Positions 1 to 6,574 of a stretch of DNA of 46,864 nt are shown here, piece by piece. The stretch comes from Candidatus Omnitrophota bacterium (GTDB lineage Bacteria > Omnitrophota > Omnitrophia > Omnitrophales > Aquincolibacteriaceae). The first letter of the stretch is position 1. Each line of letters starts with the position of its first letter. The stretch is from assembly GCA_003140935.1 (NCBI GenBank), contig PLLJ01000021.1:74561-121424 (forward strand), given 5' to 3'. The position numbers and the translations under genes were made by a program. The notes below the pieces were generated by a model. The model was given only the letters and a program-made list of their open reading frames with translations. It made no database searches and was not told the origin of the DNA.

Positions 1-195
1 CAGTCAAGGGATCCGAGACAGGGTTTTAGCCCTATGCTCCCCAAGACGGACCCTGTGGCGTCGGTTCGAGTGGTACGTAGTACGGTTGCGGTTCAGCAAA
101 GCCAGGATGATTACAGGATGTTCCGCGAACAGGCTCGTTTTGTGACGGATTTGACGGACAACCTGTCTCGGACGGTGAGTTGCCTGGCGCGGTAA
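1..195 (+). CDS. C-terminal part of an unidentified protein, cut by the window edge
   Basis: Frame 1 stays open from the first base to a TAA at 193-195, giving 64 residues with a charged ending (QDDYRMFREQARF, then VTDLTDNLSRT). I do not recognise the family. The next gene begins inside or just after this ending, so the two are probably co-transcribed. Since that gene is plasmid-like, this fragment may belong to the same mobile remnant. A chance open frame of this length cannot be excluded because no start is visible. Confidence 0.4.
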   Translation, partial: QSRDPRQGFSPMLPKTDPVASVRVVRSTVAVQQSQDDYRMFREQARFVTDLTDNLSRTVSCLAR

Positions 196-995
196 AGTCC
201 AAAGTAAACGAGGGAAGAAGCGGGCTTGTTAGCTTCTTCTCTCACAGGAGGCGTGTCATTAATACAGGTTCGAGCGGGATCGAGAAAGTTCTGAGGTATA
301 TGTTCGAACAGGGATTTCTGACCGAAGAACAGGCGCTAGTCATTGGGGATATCACGCCGGCCGAGCTTAAAGAATGGGTCGGGACCGGGCACGTAGCTTC
401 GGAGAAGAGCTTTTTTGACGTTCCAACGCTATATTTTCCGACGGATAAAGCGCATAGATTTTTGTGGAGCAACGGTATCAAAGTTTATGTGGAATGGCTA
501 AGGCGGCCACCTGAGAAAAACGAAGTTCACGACCGGCGGCTTACGGATCTCCGGATCCTTTTTGAGAAAATGGGATATCTCGCGTGGCAGTCGGAGCGGT
601 GTCTTCACCAGCGGGGGATGAGAAAAATCCGGCCGGACGCCATCGTGGAGATCAGCAAGCGCAAGGTCGTGATCGAACTTGAAATGACGATGAAGGGGAG
701 CTCGAAATACGAAAAGCGATTTCGGTTCTACGCAGACCATCCGGCGATCGATGCGGTGCTTTACGTCGTGGCAACTCCGGAGCAAAGGAAACGGATCCTC
801 AAACTTTCCGAAGGACAGGGGAAGGTCTTTGTGGCCTTGTTGCGGAATGTGAGTGAACACGGACGGGACGCTTATGTCGAGCATCCGGTGTTCCCGGGGG
901 CGGTTCGTCTTTGGAAATTCCTTGAGATGATCGGTGTGAAGCGCTTCTTGAACGCGCATGACTTTCAAAGCGAAAGGAGGACAAAAGATGAGTGA
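180..995 (+). CDS. Replication-relaxation family protein of a plasmid or integrative element
   Basis: The protein of up to 271 residues has an N-terminal winged-helix-like region (VLRYMFEQGFLTEEQA, about 38-53) and a C-terminal nuclease-like fold. The stretch RPDAIVEI followed by VIELEMTMKGSSKYEKRF (about 151-181) is typical of replication-relaxation (Replic_Relax) proteins encoded by conjugative plasmids and ICEs, with spaced D and E-x-E residues like a PD-(D/E)XK core. The start is uncertain. TTG at 180 overlaps the upstream frame by 16 bases. A clear AGGAGG at 246-251 lies 6 bases before an in-frame ATT at 258. An ATG at 300 is also possible. It is followed by other plasmid-type genes. Family assignment is by motif recall and the exact role is unknown. 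Confidence 0.65.
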   Translation: MPGAVKSKVNEGRSGLVSFFSHRRRVINTGSSGIEKVLRYMFEQGFLTEEQALVIGDITPAELKEWVGTGHVASEKSFFDVPTLYFPTDKAHRFLWSNGIKVYVEWLRRPPEKNEVHDRRLTDLRILFEKMGYLAWQSERCLHQRGMRKIRPDAIVEISKRKVVIELEMTMKGSSKYEKRFRFYADHPAIDAVLYVVATPEQRKRILKLSEGQGKVFVALLRNVSEHGRDAYVEHPVFPGAVRLWKFLEMIGVKRFLNAHDFQSERRTKDE

Positions 996-1068
996 AAAAA
1001 CACATTTACTGTGAGATTGAACGGAGGATCCCAAGACATGCTGATCCGGAGCCTTTGTAACAGGATCA
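996..1068 (+). other. Gap with two tiny ribosome-binding-site-led reading frames
   Basis: An AGGAGG at 975-980 stands before ATG 988, which opens only 8 codons (stop at 1012-1014). A second GGAGG at 1023-1027 stands before ATG 1038, which opens 12 codons. Two good initiation sites leading to immediate stops suggest that a longer gene was broken here by frameshift or deletion, in keeping with decay of the mobile remnant. Short leader peptides are the alternative. Confidence 0.3.
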
Positions 1069-1272
1069 GTGGCTAGGAAGTCAAAGATAGACTGGGCCAG
1101 TATCAAGATAAGGGTTGTGCATGCGGACAAGGATCATCCCAACGATGGCAACCCTTACGCAAAGCTTTCTCCGAAGGAGAGAGAGAAAGCCATTGTGTCT
1201 GCAAGCGCCAGGATATGGATCCGGCATATCCGGGCAAAGGTATCCGGGGCGAAAGTGGCGGCTACAAGGTAG
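1069..1272 (+). CDS. Small hypothetical protein of the mobile remnant
   Basis: A GTG start at 1069 gives 67 residues. The sequence is polar and basic (ARKSKIDWASIKIRV, SPKEREKAIVSASARIW) with no membrane segment and no domain I recognise. No strong ribosome binding site precedes it, so this could also be the surviving 3' part of a longer gene broken in the preceding gap. It ends 17 bases before the convergent HTH gene. Regular amino-acid use makes it likely to be, or to have been, coding. Confidence 0.4.
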   Translation: MARKSKIDWASIKIRVVHADKDHPNDGNPYAKLSPKEREKAIVSASARIWIRHIRAKVSGAKVAATR

Positions 1273-1289
1273 TGTCGTTCCAGCCGGAA

Positions 1290-1790
1290 CTACAGAGCTT
1301 GAACCAACCTTGTCTCACGTCTCGATTCCTGCCGGAGCCGGTTAAACTCGGCCAACTGCTCATTCCCATCCATCATTGCAAGGCTTCGAAGCCTGTGCTC
1401 CGTGAAGAAATTGTGCTCATCCACATCTTCGATGGACGTCAATTGCTTCAGGATAGTGTTATCAAGATCGAGCAGGTTGAGCATTTGGGAGACCCTGGCC
1501 CGGCTAACACCAAAGCGCTGAGCTACTTGGCTCTTTGACACGACCGACGGCTCATTGAGGATCCTGGCATAGGTGAGCGCCTGTTCGATCGGAGAAGGCC
1601 TCCGGACCCTCGGCCTGGATTCTTGCAGGATCTTTTGCGTAATGCGCTCATCTGTCTTGATACCGTAAGGCGGCTGGCCCTGCATAATGACCAGCTGTTG
1701 TCGTATACGCTGGAGAAAGACGGGTATCCGAATCCGGGCCGTGGGAATTATGCGCTTGGTTTGATAATCGCGGAGTTTTTTGGGACACAA
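1290..1790 (-). CDS. ParB-type helix-turn-helix protein, N-terminus uncertain
   Basis: The core (SPIEQALTYARILNEP, then KSQVAQRFGVSRARVSQMLN) is the helix-turn-helix of ParB/KorB-type partition and regulatory proteins, followed by EHRLRSLAMMDGNEQLAEFN. The ParB N-terminal nuclease-like domain is missing. The longest frame starts at a TTG (1790) that lies inside a terminator hairpin, so that start is doubtful. ATG 1685 gives 131 residues and keeps the whole HTH. It is probably a stand-alone DNA-binding protein of the plasmid-like remnant, or a decayed parB. No partner parA is visible. Confidence 0.6.
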   Translation of the reverse strand: MCPKKLRDYQTKRIIPTARIRIPVFLQRIRQQLVIMQGQPPYGIKTDERITQKILQESRPRVRRPSPIEQALTYARILNEPSVVSKSQVAQRFGVSRARVSQMLNLLDLDNTILKQLTSIEDVDEHNFFTEHRLRSLAMMDGNEQLAEFNRLRQESRRETRLVQAL

Positions 1791-1830
1791 AAAAAGGCGT
1801 TGCTATATAGAATGTGGCAACGCCTTTTTT
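1789..1830. terminator. Bidirectional intrinsic terminator, GGCGTTGC type
   Basis: GGCGTTGC (1796-1803) pairs with GCAACGCC (1817-1824), flanked by A7 and T6, so it could work on both strands. The flank from about 1771 (GGAGTTTTTTGGGACAC) resembles the 3' part of the repeated element at 5856-5957, so this looks like a truncated copy of that repeat at the edge of the mobile remnant. Confidence 0.75.
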
Positions 1831-1956
1831 ATTTTAAAATGAAAGAATCGTTGGAAAATATTTTTTTAATTCACATCAAGGTAATCAACATGCCACTCGA
1901 TCTCAAGCCCCAAGAAGTGTGTTTTTCTCAGGATTTTCATTACAAACAATAAGTAT

Positions 1957-1983
1957 TTTGCCGATACCGCTTAAATCGGCAAA
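1957..1983. repeat. Inverted repeat upstream of the acyltransferase gene
   Basis: TTTGCCGAT (1957-1965) and ATCGGCAAA (1975-1983) are perfect 9-base inverted arms around a 9-base loop, 41 bases before the acyltransferase start. It may be an operator or a leader hairpin. No T-tract follows, so it is not an obvious terminator. The rest of 1831-2024 is AT-rich with nothing else I can name. Confidence 0.5.
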
Positions 1984-2024
1984 GCGTTAGGATAACACCG
2001 TTTTGATTAAATAAAAAAGGAGAT

Positions 2025-3053
2025 ATGTTGAAAAATCTGAAGAAAAGCGGAAGTCAGAGTTCTGGAGAGCGGTTGGATTTATTGGATTGGCTCAAAGGAG
2101 CGGCGATCATCGCTGTTATTCTGGATCATCGGTTTATCGTGCCGCAGGCGTTTGTGGTTTGGTCGGTGAATATTTTTGTGCTTGTGACGGCAGCAGTCTA
2201 TGCAAGACCCGGGTATGTTTTTCCCGGAAAAAAAATCTTTCATAAGATGGCTCATCTTTTTTTTGTAGTCGCTTTCGCCGTATTCTTCTTCGATTTTTTG
2301 TATTCGCTTGCTGTCAAAGAGCAAAACCGGGCGCTTCTTTCCGTTCTTCTGAATCCTTATTATTTTTTTGTGAAAAACCCCTATCTTGGAGATATCTGGT
2401 ATGTGACCCTGCATTTGCAAATACTGCTTCTTTTTTATTTTTTCCTTAAGGTCCGGCCTTTGTTCAAGCCCCAGACGGTATTCATTGCTGCCGTAATCGT
2501 CGCCATCATTTCTTATGCGGTCAGCCATTCGTTGATTCACCGGTTTAAAACAATTTTTGTCGGTGAATGGCTTATTTACATCGCAGCCGGTTTTTATGGT
2601 TTATTGCCACTTTTGAAGAAGATCGAAAAGTGCCCGCACAACCGTTTTTTTTGGCTTTCTGTCTCTCTTTTTTCCCTGGTTGCCATTTATGCCTTGTACC
2701 CGTTATTCCCATTGGCGTTTACCAATAGAAACCGGTGTTCCTTCCTAATGTTGCCGCTTTATTTTTTTCTGATCGTCTTCCTTTCGGAATTATTTTGGAT
2801 CTTGACGGGCTTCCCGGCGGGGAAGTGGATCAGATCCATCGGAAGTTTACTCGGCCATCATACTTTGGCGATCTACTTGACTCACCAGGCTTTTGCGACT
2901 TTATGGTTTAAGATGATTTCCAGCTCTGGGCTTGTTGCTTTATTGTCGATTGGGTCTGGGATCCTTTTCGGAATGTTGACGAATCAACTCTTTACGCTAC
3001 TTTGGGCCTTCGCGGATGGGATTGTAGCAGCATTTCCTGCATCAAAATCTTGA
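2025..3053 (+). CDS. Multi-pass membrane acyltransferase (acyltransferase-3-like)
   Basis: The 342-residue protein has about ten hydrophobic segments. It opens with LDLLDWLKGAAIIAVILDH (about 18-36), the N-terminal pattern of acyltransferase-3/OafA-type proteins, where a membrane-embedded histidine is thought to be catalytic. Such enzymes acylate sugars or other extracytoplasmic acceptors; the substrate here is unknown. AAAGGAG lies a few bases before the ATG at 2025. The gene is AT-richer than most of the window, as is the following polyketide synthase gene, which hints at acquisition of the 2-4.3 kb stretch. Its last codons and stop overlap the start of a repeated hairpin element (from about 3043), so that repeat appears to supply the C-terminus. 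Confidence 0.7.
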   Translation: MLKNLKKSGSQSSGERLDLLDWLKGAAIIAVILDHRFIVPQAFVVWSVNIFVLVTAAVYARPGYVFPGKKIFHKMAHLFFVVAFAVFFFDFLYSLAVKEQNRALLSVLLNPYYFFVKNPYLGDIWYVTLHLQILLLFYFFLKVRPLFKPQTVFIAAVIVAIISYAVSHSLIHRFKTIFVGEWLIYIAAGFYGLLPLLKKIEKCPHNRFFWLSVSLFSLVAIYALYPLFPLAFTNRNRCSFLMLPLYFFLIVFLSELFWILTGFPAGKWIRSIGSLLGHHTLAIYLTHQAFATLWFKMISSSGLVALLSIGSGILFGMLTNQLFTLLWAFADGIVAAFPASKS

Positions 3054-3160
3054 GGATCTTCACCTCTTCGGAGGTCATGAGCCAGTTGCGAAAGTCCACC
3101 AGGCGGGGGAGTTTCCACCCAAAAGGCGTTGTGGGTGTATAATCCTGCGACGCCTTTTTT
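3043..3160 (+). repeat. Structured repeat, copy A (two hairpins plus terminator)
   Basis: Hairpin 1 at 3062-3075 is ACCTC-TTCG-GAGGT, a UUCG-type tetraloop closed by C-G. A linker follows with the exact core GCCAGTTGCGAAAG (3081-3094). Hairpin 2 pairs TCCACC (3095-3100) with GGGGGA (3105-3110) across an AGGC loop with one mismatch. An intrinsic terminator completes it. The same order is found at 5856-5957 and 10530-10630. Similarity to copy C begins near 3043, inside the 3' end of the acyltransferase gene. Read in reverse it also encodes FRNWLM, so a coding origin is not excluded. Confidence 0.7.
3121..3160. terminator. Intrinsic terminator of copy A
   Basis: AAAAGGCGT (3121-3129) pairs with ACGCC (3150-3154) followed by T6. 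A TATAAT at 3138-3143 lies in the loop; no suitable -35 accompanies it. Confidence 0.7.
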
Positions 3161-3222
3161 ATTTTGACGAAAGAGTAAAATCGAGCCGTTTTTACGTCTT
3201 GGTTGACGAAGGAAAAAAACAC

Positions 3223-4272
3223 ATGAGTCCCTCTCGTTTGATCGCGATCGAAACTGCGACTCCGCCGTTGCGGTTCTCCCAGAAAAAGATCCTCGAACAT
3301 ATCCTTCAAAAAGACGGCTTATCTCAAAAATCCCTTTTATTTTATAAACGATTTTTGTTAGATAAGGGAATTCAAACACGCCATTTCGGATTGAAAAATA
3401 TCCAGCAGGTCTTCTCAGAATCCACCGACGAAGCGGCTTCCAGATTTCAAAAGGTAGGAACCAAGATCAGCCATGAAGCCGTCCAGCTTTGCTTGAAAAA
3501 AGCTCATATGGCAGCGAAGGACATCGACGGTCTGATCGTAACATCGTGCACCGGCTATTTGTGCCCGGGCTTAACATCTTATTTGACGGAAAAATCCGGA
3601 TTTCGGAAAAATATTTTCGCTCTAGATCTTGTCGGCTTAGGCTGCGGAGCAGCCGTTCCCGCATTGCGCGCGGCAGATCAATTTCTTAAATCCGGTGCTG
3701 GAAACAATGTCTTAATTCTTTGCGCGGAAGTTTGTTCTGCGGCGCTTTATTGGGGTGACGAGGTGGATCTGATCTTGTCGAACTCCATTTTTTCGGACGG
3801 AGCGGCCGCCTGCCTTTTATCGAACGATTTAATGCGGCCGGGGTTTGAACCGGTCCGGTTTGAATCCCTTCTCTGGCCGCGCTACCGGGATCACCTTCGA
3901 TTTAAACCCAGGGATGGGAGACTTTGTAATGTCCTTAGTCCAAAGGTACCGGACATTGCCGCGAAAGCCGCCCGGTTTTTATGGGGAAAACTTTCCGGAA
4001 AAACAAAAAAAAAGTTCGATCATTATGCGATCCATCCGGGCGGCAGACTTATTCTAGACCGTATCGAAAAAGAATTACATCTAAAATCCAAGGATATGAT
4101 TTCATCCCGGACCGTCTTAAGGGATTTCGGTAACATGTCATCGCCGAGCATTCTTTTTGTTTTAAAGGATATTTGGGAGAAGCACCGTTTCCAGGATCAG
4201 GAAACCGTCGCGATGTTCACCTTCGGGGCGGGCTTCAGCGCCCATAGCTCGGTTTTCAAATACACGTCTTGA
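3223..4272 (+). CDS. Type III polyketide synthase (chalcone synthase-like)
   Basis: This homodimeric condensing enzyme extends an acyl-CoA starter with malonyl-CoA, without a carrier protein, giving pyrones, resorcinols or phloroglucinols. All three catalytic residues are visible: Cys141 in GLGCGAAVPALR, His271 in YAIHPGGRLILD and Asn304 in FGNMSSPS. At 349 residues it is of normal length. ATG 3223 is chosen over TTG 3199 because AAGGA lies about 9 bases upstream and the protein then starts SPSRLIAIETATPP as expected. A methyltransferase gene follows 20 bases later, an arrangement typical of bacterial alkylresorcinol or alkylquinone clusters. The starter unit and product cannot be read from the sequence. 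Confidence 0.9.
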   Translation: MSPSRLIAIETATPPLRFSQKKILEHILQKDGLSQKSLLFYKRFLLDKGIQTRHFGLKNIQQVFSESTDEAASRFQKVGTKISHEAVQLCLKKAHMAAKDIDGLIVTSCTGYLCPGLTSYLTEKSGFRKNIFALDLVGLGCGAAVPALRAADQFLKSGAGNNVLILCAEVCSAALYWGDEVDLILSNSIFSDGAAACLLSNDLMRPGFEPVRFESLLWPRYRDHLRFKPRDGRLCNVLSPKVPDIAAKAARFLWGKLSGKTKKKFDHYAIHPGGRLILDRIEKELHLKSKDMISSRTVLRDFGNMSSPSILFVLKDIWEKHRFQDQETVAMFTFGAGFSAHSSVFKYTS

Positions 4273-4292
4273 AATGCGCCTAGGAGGATCTG

Positions 4293-5063
4293 ATGATCGA
4301 GGATTATGATCGTACGAAAAAATATGAGCTCTTGGACAGGGTCGGCTTCAAGAAGTTTTTCAAAGCGGAAAAATGGGCGGATTATAATCGCCAATTTTTC
4401 GATGGTCTGGCTTCTAAATACGATCTCGTTTGCGAGTTTTTGAGCTTTGGGCGGCATTCTCACTTTAAGGAACAGGCCATTCGTAATGTCGGGATCGGAC
4501 CCGGCGCAAAGGTCCTGGACCTCTGTACGGGAACAGGGGGGATCGCGACCCTTATCGCGAGGAATGTTCCTTCCGCACAGGTGACCGGCGTCGATGTCTC
4601 CGAAAAAATGCTCGAGATCGCCCGGCGCCGGGGTGCAGGGTTGCCCAACCTGAAATTTGAAAAAGCCGATGTGCTTTCCCTCCCGTTCCAAGACCGAACG
4701 TTTGACGTGGTTTTTACAAGCTTCGGTTTGAGGAATCTGGACGATATGGAAAAAGGTATCCTGGAAATGAAGCGAGTGACGAAATCCGGCGGCAGGATCA
4801 CGAGCCTTGATCTCGGAAAGCCGAAAGGCGTATTTTTAAATTTTATTTATTACATTTATTTTTTGCACATCGTTCCTTTCCTGGGGGCGGTCTTTTTTCA
4901 TCATCATGAAGCTAATTCGTTCTATTATCTGACGGAATCCGGGAAGTATTTTCCGCGGCAAGAAAAACTCGTAGAAATTTTTAAAAGTTTTGAACTTCGA
5001 GAAGTCAAAAATTACGATTTCATGCTCGGAGCCGTTGCCCAGCAAGTCGGGATTGTCCCATAA
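4293..5063 (+). CDS. UbiE/MenG-like SAM-dependent methyltransferase
   Basis: The 256-residue class I methyltransferase carries SAM motif I (AKVLDLCTGTGG, 72-83), an acidic residue after strand 2 (VTGVDVSEKML) and the UbiE-type SFGLRNLDDMEKGILEM region. UbiE/MenG enzymes C-methylate quinone precursors. Placed directly behind a type III polyketide synthase, with AGGAGG before ATG 4293, it more likely methylates the polyketide product, possibly to make an alkylquinone-like lipid. A role in menaquinone synthesis is the alternative; no other men genes are present here. A hydrophobic stretch near 182-204 (FLNFIYYIYFLHIVPFLGAV) suggests membrane contact and a lipid-like substrate. Confidence 0.8.
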   Translation: MIEDYDRTKKYELLDRVGFKKFFKAEKWADYNRQFFDGLASKYDLVCEFLSFGRHSHFKEQAIRNVGIGPGAKVLDLCTGTGGIATLIARNVPSAQVTGVDVSEKMLEIARRRGAGLPNLKFEKADVLSLPFQDRTFDVVFTSFGLRNLDDMEKGILEMKRVTKSGGRITSLDLGKPKGVFLNFIYYIYFLHIVPFLGAVFFHHHEANSFYYLTESGKYFPRQEKLVEIFKSFELREVKNYDFMLGAVAQQVGIVP

Positions 5064-5129
5064 GACGGTCTCGGAGGAGTCCGGCGGCGACAAACGTTTA
5101 TGTCGTTCAAGCTGGGCGTGATGATCGTG

Positions 5130-5158
5130 TTGCGTCCGATGTCTGAAACTTTTATAAT
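5130..5158 (+). promoter_or_regulatory. Promoter of the first 165-residue membrane protein gene
   Basis: TTGCGT (5130-5135) and a perfect TATAAT (5153-5158) are separated by 17 bases. The start codon at 5183 has its own AAAGGAGG, so this transcript would have a normal short leader. Confidence 0.55.
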
Positions 5159-5182
5159 AGAATATGTCATAAAGGAGGCGGC

Positions 5183-5680
5183 ATGAATCAAAAAAAGGCC
5201 CTTAAGGCGACGTTGATCCTCGCCCTGTTTTTCCTTACCTTCGGCGGGTGGTGCCTGCATCTCAAGATCCATCCTCCCGCAAAAAACGTATTCAACATCA
5301 TTCCCTTCATCACGGGGATCCTCAGCGCTTTCTGTCTCCCGCTCCTTTTCTGTTTCAGACGCACGCTCGTTTTAGCGTATATCCTCAGCGGCTTCGTGGC
5401 GATCCTGGGGACGATCCTTATGGCTCACTTTTCGATCGTTCATTTTCAAGGACAACTGACGCTGCCGAATGTCTTGCTGAATACGACACTTCCCGACATT
5501 GCGATCCTGTGGGGTCGATTCGCGATATCAAGGTCCATATTTAAATTGGAACATTTAAGATCTGAAACAGACGCCGGGGAGAAAGGCCATTTTTTCCGCT
5601 ATCCGAATATGGGGTGGTGGTGGGTCCATCTTTTTTCTGTCGCATGCGTCTATTTTTTAGGGACAATACTCTTTAAATAA
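5183..5680 (+). CDS. 165-residue polytopic membrane protein, copy 1
   Basis: There are four to five hydrophobic segments: about 8-25, 40-58, 63-82, a weaker one near 95-112, and a C-terminal one after FFRYPNMGWWWVHLFSV. Conserved features shared with the paralogue at 22475-22972 include FGGWCLHL near residue 20, KIHPPAK, MAHFSIVHFQG, LRSETD and GHFFRYP. I do not recognise the family. Each copy has its own TATAAT promoter and is followed by a 31-residue microprotein gene. The short loop RSETD...KGHFFRYP before the last helix is strongly conserved. It follows the polyketide synthase/methyltransferase pair, whereas copy 2 follows azoreductase, so a shared pathway cannot be deduced from context. 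Confidence 0.75.
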   Translation: MNQKKALKATLILALFFLTFGGWCLHLKIHPPAKNVFNIIPFITGILSAFCLPLLFCFRRTLVLAYILSGFVAILGTILMAHFSIVHFQGQLTLPNVLLNTTLPDIAILWGRFAISRSIFKLEHLRSETDAGEKGHFFRYPNMGWWWVHLFSVACVYFLGTILFK

Positions 5681-5695
5681 AAAAGGAGGATATCC

Positions 5696-5791
5696 ATGGA
5701 GCAATTCCGATTTTTAAAACCCGGATGGTGGATTGTTCATATCATTGCCATACCCTTGGTGTTTTGGCTCGGGCACACGATCCGGTTTTAA
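5696..5791 (+). CDS. 31-residue single-span membrane microprotein, copy 1
   Basis: A strong AAAAAGGAGG precedes ATG 5696. The peptide has a short polar head (MEQFRFLKPG), one hydrophobic span from WWIVHIIAIPLVFWLG and the tail HTIRF. It starts 15 bases after the 165-residue protein stops. The second module encodes an almost identical peptide at 22984-23079, with changes only near the ends (E/D at position 2, TI/AV near the C-terminus) and many silent changes, so it is under protein-level selection. Its pattern FRFLKPGWWIVHI resembles FFRYPHMGWWWVHL at the C-terminus of the larger partner, suggesting origin by duplication of that helix. It probably packs with the larger protein in the membrane. 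Confidence 0.8.
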   Translation: MEQFRFLKPGWWIVHIIAIPLVFWLGHTIRF

Positions 5792-5855
5792 AAAAAACGA
5801 TAAGCGACCGTATAAACCGGACGCGATTCTGTTTTGATGCACCGGCGTTGTCAGA

Positions 5856-5957
5856 GGCTCTTGTCATTCATGAGCCAGTTGCGAAAGCCACCCCAGGCGG
5901 GGGAGTTTTTTAGAATACAAAAAAGGCGTTGTCGCATTATATGACGACGCCTTTTTT
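5856..5957 (+). repeat. Structured repeat, copy B (two hairpins plus terminator)
   Basis: GGCTC (5856-5860) pairs with GAGCC (5872-5876). The exact core GCCAGTTGCGAAAG is at 5874-5887. ACCCC (5890-5894) pairs with GGGGG (5899-5903), largely, around the same AGGC loop as copy A, and the terminator follows. This copy lies 65 bases after the microprotein gene and upstream of the marR promoter, so it cannot be an attenuator of marR. It is best read as the 3' end of the preceding transcript. Confidence 0.7.
5919..5957. terminator. Bidirectional intrinsic terminator of copy B
   Basis: GGCGTTGTC (5925-5933) pairs with GACGACGCC (5943-5951), with one wobble, flanked by A6 and T6. Confidence 0.8.
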
Positions 5958-5989
5958 ATTCGATCCTTCCCGCTAGCCGCGTGTTTTGA

Positions 5990-6016
5990 CTATTTGTTAA
6001 GTTCTTTACAAAATAG
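5990..6016. promoter_or_regulatory. Likely MarR operator palindrome
   Basis: CTATTTGTTAA (5990-6000) and TTACAAAATAG (6006-6016) are near-perfect inverted arms around a 5-base spacer. The right arm covers the -35 box of the marR promoter, as expected for autorepression by the MarR-type protein encoded 25 bases downstream. Confidence 0.6.
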
Positions 6017-6033
6017 CAGCTACCCGCTAAAAT
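6005..6033 (+). promoter_or_regulatory. Promoter of the marR efflux operon, apparently leaderless
   Basis: TTTACA (6005-6010) and TAAAAT (6028-6033) are 17 bases apart. Only seven bases (CCCCTCC) separate the -10 box from ATG 6041, so transcription should start at or within a base of the A of ATG. No Shine-Dalgarno sequence is present. Confidence 0.6.
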
Positions 6034-6040
6034 CCCCTCC

Positions 6041-6574
6041 ATGAAAAAGCGAATGACCTCCAAAGGACTCCCTGTCGCGAAAGATCCTCGTCTCGAATAT
6101 TATTGGACCAAAGTCCATGAGTTTGGGGAAAAGTATGAAAAATTCAATTGGCCTTCGGTAGAGATCCTCCTCAATTTCATCGCGACCTATGACGTGCTCA
6201 TGGGGCATTTTTCAAAGCGGATGTCTGCCTATGGCTTGTCTCCCGCAATGTTCAATGTTCTGATGATCCTGAGCCGGGGCTCCGAAAAAAAATTCAAACA
6301 ACACGATATCAGTAAGCTCCTGCTTGTGAGCCGGGCGAATGTGACCGGGCTTATGAACACCTTGGTCCGTAAAGGATTGGCCAAACGAGAACCCGATGAA
6401 AAGGACCATCGGGCCTGGCGCATTACGATCACGGAGAAGGGCAAGACCCTGCTTGAGACTTATCTCCCGCACCATTACGCGGAGGTGTTCCGGATCTTTT
6501 CAGGATTCAATCCGGCTGAAAAGAAAGAGTTGAACCGGCTCATCTGCAAATTCACGCAGGGGGTAGCGCAATGA
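6041..6574 (+). CDS. MarR-family transcriptional regulator
   Basis: The 177-residue winged-helix protein has the MarR layout: a helical N-terminus, the recognition region QHDISKLLLVSRANVTGLMN (about 89-108), the wing GLAKREPDEKDHRAWRITIT and a C-terminal dimerisation helix. The DxRxxR-like wing signature appears as DEKDHRAW. It heads an operon with TolC-, EmrA- and EmrB-type genes, so it is probably the local repressor, released by the exported compound as in emrR/emrAB systems. A palindrome over its promoter supports autoregulation. The N-terminus is about 30 residues longer than many MarR proteins. The ligand is unknown. Confidence 0.9.
   Translation: MKKRMTSKGLPVAKDPRLEYYWTKVHEFGEKYEKFNWPSVEILLNFIATYDVLMGHFSKRMSAYGLSPAMFNVLMILSRGSEKKFKQHDISKLLLVSRANVTGLMNTLVRKGLAKREPDEKDHRAWRITITEKGKTLLETYLPHHYAEVFRIFSGFNPAEKKELNRLICKFTQGVAQ

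Noticed and set aside
3138..3143. TATAAT inside the copy A terminator as a promoter
   Set aside because: No -35 at a sensible distance, and it lies within a stable hairpin loop.
2992..3379. Two overlapping minus-strand frames across copy A containing FRNWLM or PPPGGLSQLAHD
   Set aside because: They run antisense into the polyketide synthase gene and through a terminator. The shared FRNWL comes from the repeat itself; kept only as an alternative explanation of the repeat.
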